DNA of 64,000 nt from Cobetia sp. L2A1 (GCF_009796845.1 NZ_CP047025.1:124001-188000), one strand, 5' to 3'; shown: positions 18,314-33,468, numbered from the stretch's first letter. The notes: generated from the sequence alone by a model not told the origin. Program-made: numbers and translations.

Positions 18314-18341
18314 CTTGAAACCCTGACACGCGACCCCACCT
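18314..18341 (+). promoter_or_regulatory. Sigma-32 heat-shock promoter of dnaK
   Basis: CTTGAAA is an exact -35 match, followed by a 13-nt spacer and CCCCACCT at -10. It lies about 85 nt before dnaK. Confidence 0.85.
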
Positions 18342-18425
18342 ATTGAAGCAAGTTCAGGTGCCGATACAAGGTACCGACATCCAGATTTATCTTTCAGGCT
18401 AGCAACAGATTCGAGGTATATGATT

Positions 18426-20348
18426 ATGGGACGCATCATCGGTATTGACTTGGGTACTACCAACTCTTGTGTGGCAGTGCTCGACGGCGACAAGACCAAG
18501 GTTATCGAGAACGCTGAAGGCGGCCGTACCACGCCGTCCATCGTTGCCTACACCGACGACAACGAGATCCTCGTCGGTCAGTCAGCCAAGCGCCAGGCGG
18601 TGACCAATCCGGAGAACACTCTCTATGCGGTCAAGCGTCTGATCGGTCGCAAGTTCAAGGATGATGTGGTCCAGAAAGACATCAAGATGGTGCCGTACAA
18701 GATTGTCGCAGCTGACAATGGCGATGCTTGGGTTCAGGTGAAAGACAAGCGCATGGCTCCGCCGCAGATCAGTGCAGAAATCCTCAAGAAGATGAAGAAG
18801 ACTGCTGAAGACTATCTCGGCGAAGAAGTCACCGAAGCCGTCATTACGGTGCCGGCTTACTTCAACGATTCTCAGCGTCAGGCAACCAAGGACGCCGGTC
18901 GCATCGCGGGTCTCGAAGTCAAGCGCATCATCAATGAGCCGACGGCAGCGGCGCTGGCTTATGGCATGGACAAATCTCGCGGTGACAAGACCATCGCTGT
19001 CTATGACCTGGGCGGTGGTACCTTCGATATTTCCATCATCGAAGTGGCTGATGTCGATGGCGAGACCCAGTTTGAAGTGTTGGCCACCAATGGCGACACC
19101 TTCCTGGGCGGTGAAGATTTCGACATGCACCTGATCAACTACATCGTTGCTCAGTTCAAGGCGGATAGCGGCATCGACCTGTCCGGCGACAACCTCGCCA
19201 TGCAGCGTCTGAAGGAAGCTTCTGAGAAGGCCAAGATCGAGCTGTCCAGTGCCCAGCAGACTGATGTCAATCTACCGTACATCACGGCTGACAACACTGG
19301 ACCGAAGCACCTGAACGTCAAGGTGACTCGCTCCAAGCTGGAATCTCTGGTTGATGAGCTGGTCGCTCGCTCTCTGAAGCCGTGCCAGACTGCTCTTGCT
19401 GATGCTGGCCTGACGGCTGCCGAGATCGACGACGTGATTCTGGTCGGTGGTCAGACACGTATGCCGCTGGTGCAGGCCAAGGTTGCAGAGTTCTTCGGTA
19501 AAGAAGCTCGCAAGGACGTTAACCCGGATGAAGCGGTTGCTGTTGGCGCCGGTATCCAGGGCGGCGTATTGGGCGGCGACGTCAAGGACGTGCTGCTGTT
19601 GGACGTGACTCCGCTGACGCTGGGCATCGAGACGATGGGTGGTGTGTTGACGCCGCTGATCGAGAAGAACACCACCATCCCGACCAAGAAGTCTCAGGTG
19701 TTCTCTACTGCCGACGACAACCAGGGCGCGGTGACTATCCACGTGCTGCAGGGTGAGCGTAAGCAGGCTGCGCAGAACAAGTCACTGGGTCGTTTTGATC
19801 TGGCTGATATCCCGCCGGCCCCGCGTGGCGTACCGCAGATCGAAGTCGCCTTCGATCTGGATGCCAACGGTATCTTGAATGTGTCCGCCAAGGACAAGGC
19901 TACGGGTAAAGAACAGTCCATCGTCATCAAATCCTCCAGCGGCCTGTCCGATGAAGAGATCGAACAGATGGTGCGTGATGCTGAGGCCAATGCGGACGAA
20001 GACAAGAAGTTCGAGGAAATGGTCCAGCTGCGCAATCAGGCCGACGGCATGATTCACGCGACCAAGAAGACACTGACCGAAGCCGGCGACAAGGCAGAAG
20101 CCAGCGATAAGGAAGCTATCGAGACGGCGACTTCAGAGCTTGAAGAAGCGCTGAAGGGCGATGACAAGGATGCGATCCAAGCCAAGCTGGATGCGCTGAC
20201 TGAAGCTTCCGGTAACCTGGCACAGAAGCTCTACGCTGAGCAGAGCGCTCAGGGTGAGCAGGCAGCCGATGGTGAGTCCAGCCAGAAGCAGGACGATGAC
20301 GTGGTTGACGCCGAGTACGAGGAAGTCAACGACGACAAGAAGTCCTGA
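18426..20348 (+). CDS. dnaK: Chaperone protein DnaK (Hsp70)
   Basis: DnaK binds exposed hydrophobic peptides in an ATP-driven cycle with DnaJ and GrpE. This 640-aa protein shows GIDLGTTNS at the N-terminus, the nucleotide-binding motif [14 protein letters not shown], the hydrophobic linker [19 protein letters not shown], and an acidic end [12 protein letters not shown] 18426 is preferred over ATG 18420 because GAGG at 18413-18416 is 9 nt upstream of it and only 3 nt from the other. A terminator follows, then dnaJ. Confidence 0.98.
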   Translation: MGRIIGIDLGTTNSCVAVLDGDKTKVIENAEGGRTTPSIVAYTDDNEILVGQSAKRQAVTNPENTLYAVKRLIGRKFKDDVVQKDIKMVPYKIVAADNGDAWVQVKDKRMAPPQISAEILKKMKKTAEDYLGEEVTEAVITVPAYFNDSQRQATKDAGRIAGLEVKRIINEPTAAALAYGMDKSRGDKTIAVYDLGGGTFDISIIEVADVDGETQFEVLATNGDTFLGGEDFDMHLINYIVAQFKADSGIDLSGDNLAMQRLKEASEKAKIELSSAQQTDVNLPYITADNTGPKHLNVKVTRSKLESLVDELVARSLKPCQTALADAGLTAAEIDDVILVGGQTRMPLVQAKVAEFFGKEARKDVNPDEAVAVGAGIQGGVLGGDVKDVLLLDVTPLTLGIETMGGVLTPLIEKNTTIPTKKSQVFSTADDNQGAVTIHVLQGERKQAAQNKSLGRFDLADIPPAPRGVPQIEVAFDLDANGILNVSAKDKATGKEQSIVIKSSSGLSDEEIEQMVRDAEANADEDKKFEEMVQLRNQADGMIHATKKTLTEAGDKAEASDKEAIETATSELEEALKGDDKDAIQAKLDALTEASGNLAQKLYAEQSAQGEQAADGESSQKQDDDVVDAEYEEVNDDKKS

Positions 20349-20375
20349 GTGATTTCTTGATAGACGTCTGATGAC

Positions 20376-20415
20376 AGCGCGGGAGCCTCATGAAGGCGTC
20401 CCGCGTTGTTGTTTG
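20376..20415 (+). terminator. Hairpin terminator after dnaK
   Basis: CGCGGGA pairs with TCCCGCG around an imperfect CCT/AGG inner stem, followed by TTGTTGTTT. It is probably a partial terminator, since dnaJ follows without its own clear heat-shock promoter. Confidence 0.65.
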
Positions 20416-20517
20416 CATCGGTTGCGCATGATGCTAACCGCGAGCTACCGGTGCAAACCGGAATTCCAGAACAGATCGGCAGCCCAAGGCTGCCAGCAAT
20501 CCAGGCGGACCTGATCC

Positions 20518-21663
20518 ATGTCCAAGCGTGATTATTACGAAGTGCTTGGTGTCGAGCGTGGCGCCGACACCAAGGACATCAAGAAGGCGTACCGGCGCCT
20601 GGCTCAGAAGCTTCACCCTGACCGTAACCCGGGCGACGAGAGTTCGTCAGAGAAATTCCAAGAGGTCTCCGAGGCCTATGAAGTGCTGTCCGATGCAGAC
20701 AAGCGTGCCGCCTATGACCAGTTTGGTCATGCCGGTGTCGACGGTCAGGCAGGTGGTGGCGGCGGTTTCGGTGGTGGTGCCGGAGCCGGTGGTTTCGGTG
20801 ATGTGTTTGGTGATGTCTTCGGTGACATCTTCGGGGGCGGCGGTGGTCGTCGCAATCCGAATGCGCCGCAGCGTGGTAGTGATCTGCGCTATAACCTCGA
20901 TATCGATCTGGAATCAGCTGTTGCTGGTACCACGGTTGATATTCGCGTGCCGCGTCTCGCGGCGTGTGGTCACTGTGATGGCGACGGTGCCGAGCCGGGT
21001 TCCAGCAAGGAAACCTGCCCGACCTGTCACGGCATGGGCAAGGTGCGCATGCAGCAGGGCTTCTTTGCGGTTGAGCAGGCCTGCCCGACCTGTCACGGGC
21101 GTGGCGAGAAGATCAGTGTGCCGTGCCGCAAGTGCCATGGCGAAGGCCGCGTGCAAGAGTCCAAGACGCTATCTGTGAAGATCCCGCCGGGTGTTGATAC
21201 CGGTGATCGCATTCGCTTGAATGGCGAAGGCGAAGGTGGTGTCAATGGTGGTCCGTCTGGCGATCTCTACGTGCAGGTCAATTTGCGTGAGCACGAGATC
21301 TTCAAGCGCGATGGCCGCCATCTGCAGTGTGAAGTACCGATCAGCTTCGTCGATGCGTCGTTGGGTGGTGAGCTCAAGGTGCCAACTCTTGACGGACGTG
21401 TCGTGCTGAAGATTCCGCCCGAGACACAGACGGGCAAGTTGTTCCGTCTGCGTGGCAAGGGCGTCAAGCCCGTCCGTGGCGGCCCGGCAGGTGATCTGCT
21501 GTGCAAGGTGGTCATCGAAACGCCTGTCAGCCTCAATGAAGAGCAGAAAGAGCTTCTGCGTCAGTTCCAGCAGAGCCTGGGTGGCACCGGCAAGAGCCAT
21601 TCGCCGAAAGAGAATAGCTTCTTCGATGGCGTGAAGAAGTTCTTCGAAGACATGAAGCCGTAG
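20518..21663 (+). CDS. dnaJ: Chaperone protein DnaJ (Hsp40)
   Basis: DnaJ delivers substrates to DnaK and stimulates its ATPase. This 381-aa type-I protein has a J-domain with HPD at residues 33-35, a Gly/Phe-rich region (about 75-110), four zinc motifs ([32 protein letters not shown]) and two C-terminal beta domains. The first zinc motif matches CXXCXGXG. It is the last gene of the chaperone cluster. Confidence 0.98.
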   Translation: MSKRDYYEVLGVERGADTKDIKKAYRRLAQKLHPDRNPGDESSSEKFQEVSEAYEVLSDADKRAAYDQFGHAGVDGQAGGGGGFGGGAGAGGFGDVFGDVFGDIFGGGGGRRNPNAPQRGSDLRYNLDIDLESAVAGTTVDIRVPRLAACGHCDGDGAEPGSSKETCPTCHGMGKVRMQQGFFAVEQACPTCHGRGEKISVPCRKCHGEGRVQESKTLSVKIPPGVDTGDRIRLNGEGEGGVNGGPSGDLYVQVNLREHEIFKRDGRHLQCEVPISFVDASLGGELKVPTLDGRVVLKIPPETQTGKLFRLRGKGVKPVRGGPAGDLLCKVVIETPVSLNEEQKELLRQFQQSLGGTGKSHSPKENSFFDGVKKFFEDMKP

Positions 21664-21685
21664 GTAGTCACCTTCGAGTCTCATG

Positions 21686-21726
21686 AAAAAGCCCCGTCTC
21701 CGAATAAAAGGAGGCGGGGCTTTTTT
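21686..21726. terminator. Bidirectional terminator between dnaJ and the esterase-like gene
   Basis: AAAAAGCCCCGTCTCC and GGAGGCGGGGCTTTTTT form a strong stem with flanking A/T tracts, between convergent genes. Confidence 0.93.
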
Positions 21727-21750
21727 GCATGTATGGTGTCCAACCTAGCG

Positions 21751-22776
21751 CTATGAATCATCCGCTTGATGGGCAGCCTCTGGTTCGATGACGGCAAAGC
21801 AGCTCAGTAGCGTTGTCTGGAAAGAGCTGAAATTATCATCAGAAATCATCAGGAAGCGATTGTCATCGAGGCGAGTCAGGCCCTCGAAATTGTCCAGTGA
21901 CCACCCCTCGCCACTCGAGAGGCGAGCGATAGTACGCACTTCGACCTGAGTGCCGGGATCGCCAATATGTGCTCGTCGCAAGCTGATGACCAGCGGGAAG
22001 GGGGGCGAGAAGGCGCGTTCCAGCATTAGCAGGTCACCATTCGGCAGCATTTCCATGGCGGTCAGGCTGGAACCATGGTCGCCAGCGAGCGGGTAGGTCC
22101 ACTCGTACTTGTCATCGATGGTGAAGAGTCGCGTAGTGCCTTCGCTCATGCCTTCAGGTGTCGATTCAAGGCCTGCCATGAGGCCGTATTCCGGATGGAG
22201 TGTCAGTGCTTCCATGCCATGGTTCGGTGCGGCTCCCCGCGCACCATTGGGTGAGATGGGTTCCTTGACTGCCAGTCCACTGGGCAGGAATTGCTCGACG
22301 CGGGGTTGCTGCTCGAAGCTGATGGCCAATCGCGTATCACCCCGGCGGCCATTGTTGTTGTTCAGTAGCTGCATACCTTCGGCATCGCTGAGCGCCCCAC
22401 GCAACGAGATATCGGTTTCATCACGCAGTGTGTAGGTCTTGAGCGCCTTGGCGCCGATCAGCTCGCCATGACGAAAGGCGAGGCGTAGGCGATGTAGCCA
22501 GCCGCGATCCGAGACGGCATAGAGCAATGACTCATCTTGATCCCAGCCGATATCAGAGAGTCCACCGACGGGGGTGCTATCCAACCACTTGCCGGGTAGT
22601 TTCAGTGTGCCGCACCACTGAACCTCCGCATTGCCTGCCATCTGCGCGGGGGCAGCCAGTGAATACGGTTGTGGATGCACCCCGCAGGCGCCAAGCAGGC
22701 CAGCGAGGGCAGTGGCGATGCCGGCAGTGAACATTCGACGGCAGAAGACATGAGCAGAGCGATCAGGTGCAGGCAT
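21751..22776 (-). CDS. Esterase-like-activity-of-phytase family lipoprotein
   Basis: This 341-aa protein has a lipoprotein signal peptide ending in LAGLLGAC. It then matches the phytase-like esterase family: GGLSDIGWDQDESLLYAVSDRG, SDAEGMQLL, NHGMEALTLHPEYG and NFEGLTRLDDNRFLMISDDN. These conserved acidic and Gly motifs suggest a beta-propeller. The substrate is unknown. ATG 22776 has GGGAG 5 nt upstream and gives a proper signal peptide; the longer frame from 22821 does not. It is divergent from dapB and convergent with dnaJ. Confidence 0.8.
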   Translation of the reverse strand: MPAPDRSAHVFCRRMFTAGIATALAGLLGACGVHPQPYSLAAPAQMAGNAEVQWCGTLKLPGKWLDSTPVGGLSDIGWDQDESLLYAVSDRGWLHRLRLAFRHGELIGAKALKTYTLRDETDISLRGALSDAEGMQLLNNNNGRRGDTRLAISFEQQPRVEQFLPSGLAVKEPISPNGARGAAPNHGMEALTLHPEYGLMAGLESTPEGMSEGTTRLFTIDDKYEWTYPLAGDHGSSLTAMEMLPNGDLLMLERAFSPPFPLVISLRRAHIGDPGTQVEVRTIARLSSGEGWSLDNFEGLTRLDDNRFLMISDDNFSSFQTTLLSCFAVIEPEAAHQADDS

Positions 22777-22902
22777 GCTGACTCCCGTGGCAGAGCGATG
22801 AAGAAGATGACATCGCACCATGATAATGCACTCCAGCAGGGTGAAACTCTAGCGTGACACCCTCCCCAATGGATGACGTCAGCCAACGCGGCAGGTGGCT
22901 GA

Positions 22903-23787
<885 letters not shown>

Positions 23788-24009
23788 GCGTCGAGCAAGT
23801 CGTGACGCGGCGCTGTCGTCACGGTAGTCACTGATGGCGATCACTCTTGCTATCGTGAGGGTAGTAGGCGTTACCAGTGGCTTTTTGAAAGCTGTCGACT
23901 CTGTCAGGATATGATCATGGAACGTGTGTCTCAGCGGTAATCGCGTCACTAAATGGCATCATCAACGAGTTGTGCGGGCTGGTGTGTGAGAATTGCTCAT
24001 GCTGATAAC

Positions 24010-24039
24010 CTGACCGTGGTGACGAAACGGCCGTATAGT
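24010..24039 (+). promoter_or_regulatory. Candidate sigma-70 promoter of carA
   Basis: CTGACC (24010-24015), an 18-nt spacer and TATAGT (24034-24039) form a fair -35/-10 pair. Transcription from about 24046 would yield a leader of roughly 310 nt before carA, containing the terminator-like hairpin. The rest of the gap from 23788 holds a small GTGACG/CGTCAC hairpin at 23802-23822 and nothing else I can name. Confidence 0.55.
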
Positions 24040-24145
24040 GGGCGCTGTCGCCTATTTCCACTCCGTCCTCGGGGTGGTCAGAACCGCCAGATTCCGGTAA
24101 TCTCTATCCAATTTGGCCGCACACGGGCCAGAGGCATTCCGAAGA

Positions 24146-24205
24146 ATGATAACAAGCGGGATGAAACCTGATTTTTCGGTTTCGTCCCGCTTTTTTGCAA
24201 CCTGA
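24146..24205 (+). CDS. Possible 19-codon leader peptide before carA
   Basis: A short frame starts at ATG 24146 and ends at TGA 24203-24205. It encodes MITSGMKPDFSVSSRFFAT. It runs through the whole terminator-like hairpin at 24154-24196, including the T-tract, which codes for Phe-Phe. A GAGG lies 11 nt upstream and no strong Shine-Dalgarno is closer. A leader peptide with attenuation has been reported for carA in P. aeruginosa (from memory). Whether this frame is translated is unproven. Confidence 0.4.
   Translation: MITSGMKPDFSVSSRFFAT
24154..24196 (+). terminator. Terminator-like hairpin in the carA leader, possible attenuator
   Basis: AAGCGGGATGAAACC pairs with GGTTTCGTCCCGCTT (one mismatch), followed by TTTT. 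It lies downstream of the best carA promoter and 160 nt before the carA start, so it would stop carA transcription unless read through. It could instead simply end a transcript from dapB. Confidence 0.75.
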
Positions 24206-24358
24206 ATTTGCTGCATCTGCCAGGCGCGAGGCGCGCAGCAGATGACCGGCAGCGGGACACAGGCTTGGCGCAAGTCGAGCACGATAATGAAGCGGCATGT
24301 CCGGTGTTCGACCGCGAATTCCGGGCAGGAAAGTGAACACTATGGGGAGGACGTTGCG

Positions 24359-25504
24359 TTGATCAAACCCGCGATACTAGCCTTGGAAGATGGCAGTGTA
24401 TTTCACGGCAGCGCCATCGGCGCTGATGGGCAGACCAGTGGCGAAGTGGTGTTCAATACCGCCATGACGGGATATCAGGAAATCCTGACAGACCCCTCCT
24501 ATACCCGACAGATCGTCACCCTGACCTACCCCCATATCGGTAATACCGGCATCAATGATGAGGACAACGAGTCCGATCACGTTGCTGCTGCAGGCCTGGT
24601 GATTCGCGACCTCCCACTGATGGCCAGTAGCTTCCGCTCCACTCGCTCTCTTGATCAGTATCTTCGTGATGAGAATGTCATCGGTATCGCTGATATCGAC
24701 ACACGTCGTCTGACGCGCATTCTACGAGCCAAGGGCTCGCTGAATGGTGCCATTCTGGCGGGTGATGCAGCGCAAGGTGAAAGTGCTGTTGAGCGTGCAC
24801 TGGAAGCGGCGCGCGCCTTCCCTGGTCTAAAGGGCATGGACCTGGCCAAGGAAGTCTCCTGCACCGAGCACTTTGAGTGGCACGAAGGTGAATGGACGCT
24901 GGGTGCTGGCTATGCCGACACCCGCGAGTCCGAGCGCCCCTTCCATGTGGTCGCTTATGATTACGGTGTGAAGCACAACATCCTGCGTATGCTGGCATCG
25001 CGCGGTTGTCGTCTGACGGTCGTACCGGCCCAGACACCTGCAGCTGATGTGCTGGCGCTCAAGCCGGATGGTATCTTCCTGTCCAATGGTCCGGGTGATC
25101 CTGAGCCGTGTGACTATGCCATCGAAGCTATTGGTGCGCTGCTTGAGACGGATACGCCGCTGTTCGGTATCTGCCTGGGTCATCAGCTGTTGGCCCTGGC
25201 CTCTGGCGCGACCACCGTCAAGATGGGACACGGTCACCATGGTGCCAATCACCCGGTACAAGACCTCGACAGTGGCGTCGTGATGATCACCAGCCAGAAT
25301 CATGGCTTTGCGGTTGATGAAGACAGCCTGCCAGCCAGTCTGCGTGCGACACACAAGTCGTTGTTTGACGGCAGCCTGCAAGGAATCGAGCGTACTGATC
25401 GTCCGGCCTTCAGTTTCCAGGGACATCCGGAAGCCAGTCCCGGCCCACGGGACGTCGCGCCACTGTTCGATCGTTTCATCGACATGATGCAGGCGCGACG
25501 CTGA
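24359..25504 (+). CDS. carA: Carbamoyl-phosphate synthase, small (glutaminase) subunit
   Basis: CarA hydrolyses glutamine and passes ammonia to CarB to make carbamoyl phosphate for arginine and pyrimidines. The 381-aa protein has [21 protein letters not shown] in the N-terminal domain and a class-I amidotransferase domain with nucleophile Cys in FGICLGHQ and the His in [11 protein letters not shown]. The start is taken as TTG 24359: GGGGAGG lies 8 nt upstream and homologues begin there (MTKPAILALADG-like). An ATG at 24242 would add 39 unconserved residues. Confidence 0.95.
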   Translation: MIKPAILALEDGSVFHGSAIGADGQTSGEVVFNTAMTGYQEILTDPSYTRQIVTLTYPHIGNTGINDEDNESDHVAAAGLVIRDLPLMASSFRSTRSLDQYLRDENVIGIADIDTRRLTRILRAKGSLNGAILAGDAAQGESAVERALEAARAFPGLKGMDLAKEVSCTEHFEWHEGEWTLGAGYADTRESERPFHVVAYDYGVKHNILRMLASRGCRLTVVPAQTPAADVLALKPDGIFLSNGPGDPEPCDYAIEAIGALLETDTPLFGICLGHQLLALASGATTVKMGHGHHGANHPVQDLDSGVVMITSQNHGFAVDEDSLPASLRATHKSLFDGSLQGIERTDRPAFSFQGHPEASPGPRDVAPLFDRFIDMMQARR

Positions 25505-25572
25505 GCCGATCGCAGGCCAATACGGCCTGATTTACCGTTGAGTTCAGTCACCAGATCATTGTGGGAAGAGAC

Positions 25573-28799
<3,227 letters not shown>

Positions 28800-28803
<4 letters not shown>

Positions 28804-29276
28804 GTAGAAGTCCGATGACCGTTGAGGGCGAAGATCGCCTGCGCAAGGAACTTGAGCGCCTCAAGGGCACGGATCGCCCGCGGGTCATCGCTGACATCGC
28901 AGTCGCGCGTGAACATGGTGATCTCAAGGAGAACGCCGAGTACCACGCAGCGCGTGAGCAGCAAGGCTTTATTGAAGGGCGTATTCAAGAGATCGAAAGC
29001 AAGTTGTCGATTAGCCAGGTCATCGATGTCACCAAGCTGCCGAAGACGGGCAAGGTGATTTTCGGTACCACCGTGGTCCTGATGAATCTCGATGATGATA
29101 GCGAAGTCCGCTATCGCATCGTTGGCGAAGATGAAGCCAGTATCAAGGATGGCAAGATCTCCGTTACCTCGCCGATCGCGCGTGCGCTGATCGGTAAGGA
29201 AGAAGGCGATGTGGTAATGGTGCGTACACCGGGTGGTAATGTGGAATATGAAATCTCCGAAGTGCATTACATCTGA
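28800..29276 (+). CDS. greA: Transcription elongation factor GreA
   Basis: GreA rescues backtracked RNA polymerase by stimulating transcript cleavage. This 158-aa protein has the N-terminal coiled coil with the acidic tip ([24 protein letters not shown]) and the C-terminal FKBP-like domain ([39 protein letters not shown]). It overlaps the carB stop by ATGA, showing a carA-carB-greA operon like that of Pseudomonas. Confidence 0.97.
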
Positions 29277-29309
29277 GCAGGACCCCTGCAAGCGTATTTG
29301 CAGGCAATA

Positions 29310-29343
29310 AAAACGCCGCCCTCGATGAGGGCGGCGTTTTTTG
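29310..29343. terminator. Terminator after greA
   Basis: AAAACGCCGCCCTC and GAGGGCGGCGTTTT form a perfect stem with loop GAT and a T-tract. It lies between greA and convergent yhbY. A further hairpin CCTGCAA/TTTGCAGG lies at about 29284-29303. Confidence 0.93.
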
Positions 29344-29426
29344 TACCGCAGTACCGTTGGCTGCGAGCCAGAGCCATGGCCCAAATGCTGCGGCCAATAT
29401 GGCGGCAGCACAGGGTCAGTCATGGA

Positions 29427-29741
29427 TCACTTTTCGTTGAAGCGCTGCACGTTGGATAGCTTCGGCTTGGCCTGCGGATTACGGCGATAGAGCAAGGCAA
29501 TCTTGCCGATACTCTGAATCAGTGTCGCACCGGACTCGCTGCACAGGTGGCGTGCCACCTCAGCGCGGGCCTCGCGATCATTGATCGCCAGCTTGAGTTT
29601 GATCAGCTCGTGATCGTGCAGTGCGCGTTCCAGTTCATTCATTACGCCCTCTGAGAGGCCGTTCTCTGAAACGGTAACGATCGGGTCAAGATGGTGCCCG
29701 ATGCTGCGAAATGCTTTCTTTTGTGCCTGTGACAAGCTCAT
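29427..29741 (-). CDS. yhbY: YhbY-type CRM-domain RNA-binding protein
   Basis: This 104-aa single CRM-domain protein associates with pre-50S ribosomal particles in relatives. Visible family signatures are HHLDPIVTVSENGLSEGVMNELERAL, the ELIKLKL strand, and the GXXG-like loop near IQSIGKIALLYR. ATG 29741 is the start by homology; a longer frame to 29855 would add 38 residues unlike the family. It is divergent from rlmE with a gap of about 280 nt in which no other gene is seen. Confidence 0.93.
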   Translation of the reverse strand: MSLSQAQKKAFRSIGHHLDPIVTVSENGLSEGVMNELERALHDHELIKLKLAINDREARAEVARHLCSESGATLIQSIGKIALLYRRNPQAKPKLSNVQRFNEK

Positions 29742-30022
29742 GGTATCGTAAAGTTTCCCTGTTGGCGTCCGATGGGAGCGGGGTGCGTAGCGAAAGACAG
29801 GGTCGACTCCAGGGCTTGAAATCCGGGGGTGTGAACCCGTCTGTTGCGCAGGCAATGTCTGTGCCCGCGGGCGGAACCGCGCGCAGGACCCGCCATTCTA
29901 CTCCATGACGGCGCTCATGACACGACCCGTAGGCCCAGATGCCGCGCCTTTCGTGTTGACGCTTTTCTCGCTCTATTTTCCCGCCAGTTTTTTCGATTTC
30001 CCCCGACATACCAGGTGATAAC

Positions 30023-30646
30023 GTGGCTCTCCCCAGCAAGAGCAGTGCTGGCTGGATGAAGGAACACTTCGATGATGCCTATGTCCAGCGTAGCTGGGCC
30101 GACGGTTATCGTTCCCGCGCCAGCTATAAATTGATTGAAATTGATGACAAGGACCGCCTGCTCAAGCCGGGTGCGACGGTCATCGACCTTGGAGCAGCCC
30201 CGGGTGGCTGGAGCCAAGTTGCCGCAGATCGTGTGGGTATAGAAGGTGTCGTCATTGCCTCCGATATCCTCGAGATGGATGCGCTTGCGGGAGTCAACTT
30301 CATCCAGGGCGATTTCACGGAAGACGCTGTGCTGGAGTCTATTCTGGCCACGTTGGGCAAGCGCCCTGTGGATCTGGTGATTTCCGATATGGCGCCCAAC
30401 ATGAGCGGCATGAATGCCATTGACCAGCCCGCCGGAATGTATCTGGTCGAGTTGGCGCTGGATCTAGCGCGTCAGACGCTAAAGCCGGGCGGCAGCTTCC
30501 TGGTCAAGATATTCCAGGGCGAGGGCTTTGATGCCTACCTGAAGGACATGCGCACCAGCTTCAACAAGGTGGTCACGCGCAAGCCTGATGCCTCGCGTAC
30601 TCGCTCACGTGAGGTCTATCTGCTGGGGCAGGGCTACAAGAGGTGA
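30023..30646 (+). CDS. rlmE: 23S rRNA (uridine-2'-O-)-methyltransferase
   Basis: RlmE (FtsJ/RrmJ) methylates U2552 of 23S rRNA late in 50S assembly. This 207-aa protein has the SAM motif [15 protein letters not shown] and the K-D-K-E catalytic set visible at Lys36, Asp122, Lys162 and Glu197. The start is GTG 30023, with AGGTGAT just upstream. ftsH follows, as in E. coli and Pseudomonas, after a gap of about 435 nt in which I see no gene, only a small GCCTGTTCAGGC hairpin. Confidence 0.96.
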   Translation: MALPSKSSAGWMKEHFDDAYVQRSWADGYRSRASYKLIEIDDKDRLLKPGATVIDLGAAPGGWSQVAADRVGIEGVVIASDILEMDALAGVNFIQGDFTEDAVLESILATLGKRPVDLVISDMAPNMSGMNAIDQPAGMYLVELALDLARQTLKPGGSFLVKIFQGEGFDAYLKDMRTSFNKVVTRKPDASRTRSREVYLLGQGYKR

Positions 30647-31082
30647 TCAAGTGCAGGTGTCTATTTCTGTCTGATAGGGGCTTCATCGCCTGTTCAGGCA
30701 GGCTATGACATGCTTGTCCATACTGGCCTCATTGCGTATGGATCGAACCAAGTTGATTTTCGATGCAGGCTGACTATCGACTGAATAGTCTGACGTCGGC
30801 CTTTAAGCAATGGTTGCCAGCCCCCATCTGGTGTAGTGTCGATAAAATATGGTCTTGAGCACGATGGCCGGTGACAGGTCGGTAGCATAGGAAAACAATG
30901 CCGATACTGGCAGGTAAGCAAGACAATGCACGGCAAGCTTTGAGTGGCTCGGTGGGGAGAACGGCGCGTTGCGCCGGTTGATACCTTCGCAGGCACGATC
31001 AGATAGCATGGCAGGCCACCACAAGACGGCAGTCCGGTTTTCGCGGCTTGCCAAGACAGATTCATGCAATGAGGGTGTCCCC

Positions 31083-33062
31083 TTGAACGACATGGCGAAG
31101 AACCTGATTCTCTGGTTGATCATCGCGGCAGTCCTGCTGACGGTGTTCAACAACTTCAGCGTCGATAACTCGCCGCAGGCGATGAACTATTCACAGTTCG
31201 TCCAGCAGGTGCAGAACGACCGGATCAAAAGTGTGACCATTGATGGTTACACCATTGAGGGTGAGCGAGCTGATGGCTCAAACTTCACCACGATCCGGCC
31301 GTCGGCGTCCGATCCCAAGCTGATGGATGACCTGCTGTCCAACAAGGTCGAGGTCATTGGCAAGAAGCCGGAACAGCAGTCGCTGTGGACACGACTGTTG
31401 ATCGCCAGCTTCCCGATCCTGATCATTCTGGCTATCTTCATGTTCTTCATGCGCCAGATGCAGGGCGGTGGTGCAGGCAAGGGCGGGCCGATGAGCTTCG
31501 GCAAGTCCAAGGCCAAGCTGCTGAGTCAAGACCAGATCAAGACCACCTTCGGTGATGTCGCGGGCTGTGATGAGGCGAAGGAGGATGTCGAGGAGCTAGT
31601 CGACTTCCTCAAGGACCCCAGCAAGTTTCAGCGCCTTGGCGGTCAGATTCCACGCGGCGTGTTGCTCATAGGTCCGCCGGGTACAGGTAAGACTCTGCTT
31701 GCCAAGGCCATCGCCGGTGAAGCCAAGGTGCCGTTCTTCAGCATTTCTGGTTCTGACTTTGTCGAGATGTTTGTCGGCGTGGGTGCTTCCCGTGTCCGTG
31801 ACATGTTCGAGCAGGCCAAGAAGCAGGCGCCGTGTATCATCTTCATCGATGAGATTGATGCTGTAGGTCGTCAGCGTGGCTCTGGCATGGGCGGCGGGAA
31901 TGATGAGCGCGAGCAGACGTTGAATCAGCTGCTGGTCGAGATGGATGGCTTTGAGGCCAACGATGGCATCATCGTCATCGCTGCGACCAACCGCCCTGAC
32001 GTGCTTGATCCGGCGCTGCTGCGTCCGGGCCGCTTCGATCGCCAGGTCATGGTGGGCCTGCCGGATATTCGCGGTCGTGAGCATATCCTTGGCGTTCACC
32101 TGCGCAAGGTGCCGATGGGTGATGATGTCGTGCCGGTCAATATTGCACGCGGTACGCCAGGCTTCTCGGGTGCTGATTTGGCTAACCTCGTCAACGAGGC
32201 TGCCTTGTTCGCGGCACGTCGCAACAAGCGTCTGGTCAGCATGGAAGAGCTGGAGCTGGCCAAGGACAAGATCATGATGGGCGCCGAGCGCAAATCGATG
32301 GTCATGTCCGAGAAAGAGAAGCGCAATACGGCTTATCACGAGTCTGGCCATGCCATCATCGGTCTGGTGATGCCAGAGCATGATCCGGTCTATAAGGTTT
32401 CGATCATTCCTCGCGGCCGTGCGCTGGGCGTGACGATGTTCCTGCCGGAAGAAGATCGCTACAGCTTCTCGCGCCAGCAGATCATCAGTCAGATCTGTTC
32501 ACTGTTCGGTGGCCGTATCGCTGAAGAAATGACATTGGGCCCGAATGGCGTCACCACTGGGGCTTCCAACGATATCAAGCGTGCCACTGAGCTGGCGCAC
32601 AACATGGTCGCCAAGTGGGGCCTCTCCAGTGAGATGGGCCCAATCATGTACGACGAGGACGAGTCTCATCAGTTCCTCGGCGGCTCGGGCCAGGGGGGTG
32701 GCAAGCTGAAGTCTGGCGACACCACATCGCGTCTCGATAAAGAAGTGCGACGTATCATCGACGAGTGTTATGCCAAGGCGCAGCAGATTCTTGAAGAGAA
32801 TCGCGACAAGCTCGACGCCATGACTGAAGCGCTGATGACATACGAAACCATTGATGCAAGCCAGTTGGCTGATATCATGAAGGGCCTTACGCCGAAACCA
32901 CCGAGGGATTGGGAAGACCCGTCCAGTGGCAGTGGTGGTTCAGCTACACCAGTGGCGCTAGAGAAGCCTGTGGCTGAAGCACCACAGGATGATAGCGAGG
33001 ACGAGGATGATGATGCACGTCGTCGTCCCTCTGATCCTCTAGGCGGCCCGAGCGGACACTGA
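31083..33062 (+). CDS. ftsH: ATP-dependent zinc metalloprotease FtsH
   Basis: FtsH degrades membrane proteins and regulators such as sigma-32 and LpxC. This 659-aa protein has two N-terminal transmembrane helices around a periplasmic domain, an AAA+ domain ([19 protein letters not shown], the SRH region) and a zinc protease motif HESGH. The start is set at TTG 31083, giving an LNDMAKN start like the conserved MNDMAKN of Pseudomonas, with GAGGGTG 5 nt upstream. ATG 31092 (MAKN) is the alternative. The acidic C-terminal tail is disordered. Confidence 0.97.
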   Translation: MNDMAKNLILWLIIAAVLLTVFNNFSVDNSPQAMNYSQFVQQVQNDRIKSVTIDGYTIEGERADGSNFTTIRPSASDPKLMDDLLSNKVEVIGKKPEQQSLWTRLLIASFPILIILAIFMFFMRQMQGGGAGKGGPMSFGKSKAKLLSQDQIKTTFGDVAGCDEAKEDVEELVDFLKDPSKFQRLGGQIPRGVLLIGPPGTGKTLLAKAIAGEAKVPFFSISGSDFVEMFVGVGASRVRDMFEQAKKQAPCIIFIDEIDAVGRQRGSGMGGGNDEREQTLNQLLVEMDGFEANDGIIVIAATNRPDVLDPALLRPGRFDRQVMVGLPDIRGREHILGVHLRKVPMGDDVVPVNIARGTPGFSGADLANLVNEAALFAARRNKRLVSMEELELAKDKIMMGAERKSMVMSEKEKRNTAYHESGHAIIGLVMPEHDPVYKVSIIPRGRALGVTMFLPEEDRYSFSRQQIISQICSLFGGRIAEEMTLGPNGVTTGASNDIKRATELAHNMVAKWGLSSEMGPIMYDEDESHQFLGGSGQGGGKLKSGDTTSRLDKEVRRIIDECYAKAQQILEENRDKLDAMTEALMTYETIDASQLADIMKGLTPKPPRDWEDPSSGSGGSATPVALEKPVAEAPQDDSEDEDDDARRRPSDPLGGPSGH

Positions 33063-33115
33063 GCGAGACATTGGCAGATAGGCCTCGGTAGGCAGTGATT
33101 GAATTGTGCTGCTGA

Positions 33116-33162
33116 CACACAACAACGCCCAATCGGTAACTCCGGTTGGGCGTTGTTGTGTG
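33116..33162. terminator. Long terminator hairpin after ftsH
   Basis: CACACAACAACGCCCAA and TTGGGCGTTGTTGTGTG form a long stem. The next 300 nt before folP hold only a nested inverted repeat at about 33269-33308 (ACTATC/GATAGT outer, ACCTCA/TGAGGT inner) and presumably the folP promoter. Confidence 0.8.
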
Positions 33163-33468
33163 TGGGGCTGCTGGAGAGTGTTGTGGTGATTACGATAAGG
33201 CATTGAGCTGCAAGTCTTATAAAATTGGCTGAGGGTATGAGAAGGGGGATCTGTCGAATGGCTCATAACTATCATTGAGCAACCTCAGTTAATTGAGGTA
33301 TCGATAGTGAAATGTCTGAGCGGATAGCGTTGCCATCTGCTGACGCCCCATGTGGCGGGCATTCCACGCCTTGCGCGTGTTGAGCTGGCTCTTTAAAGTG
33401 GGTGCCCGCTTCTCTCTTGGAAGGGCAGTTACATCGCGAGTGAGCCCTACTAGCCAGCATGGATAGTC

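Noticed and set aside
23953..24171. 72-codon ORF upstream of carA
   Set aside because: It crosses the candidate promoter and ends inside the terminator stem; no family match and no clear ribosome-binding site.
30703..31065. 120-codon minus-strand ORF between rlmE and ftsH
   Set aside because: Composition and motifs are unlike a real protein; it lies antisense to the ftsH leader.
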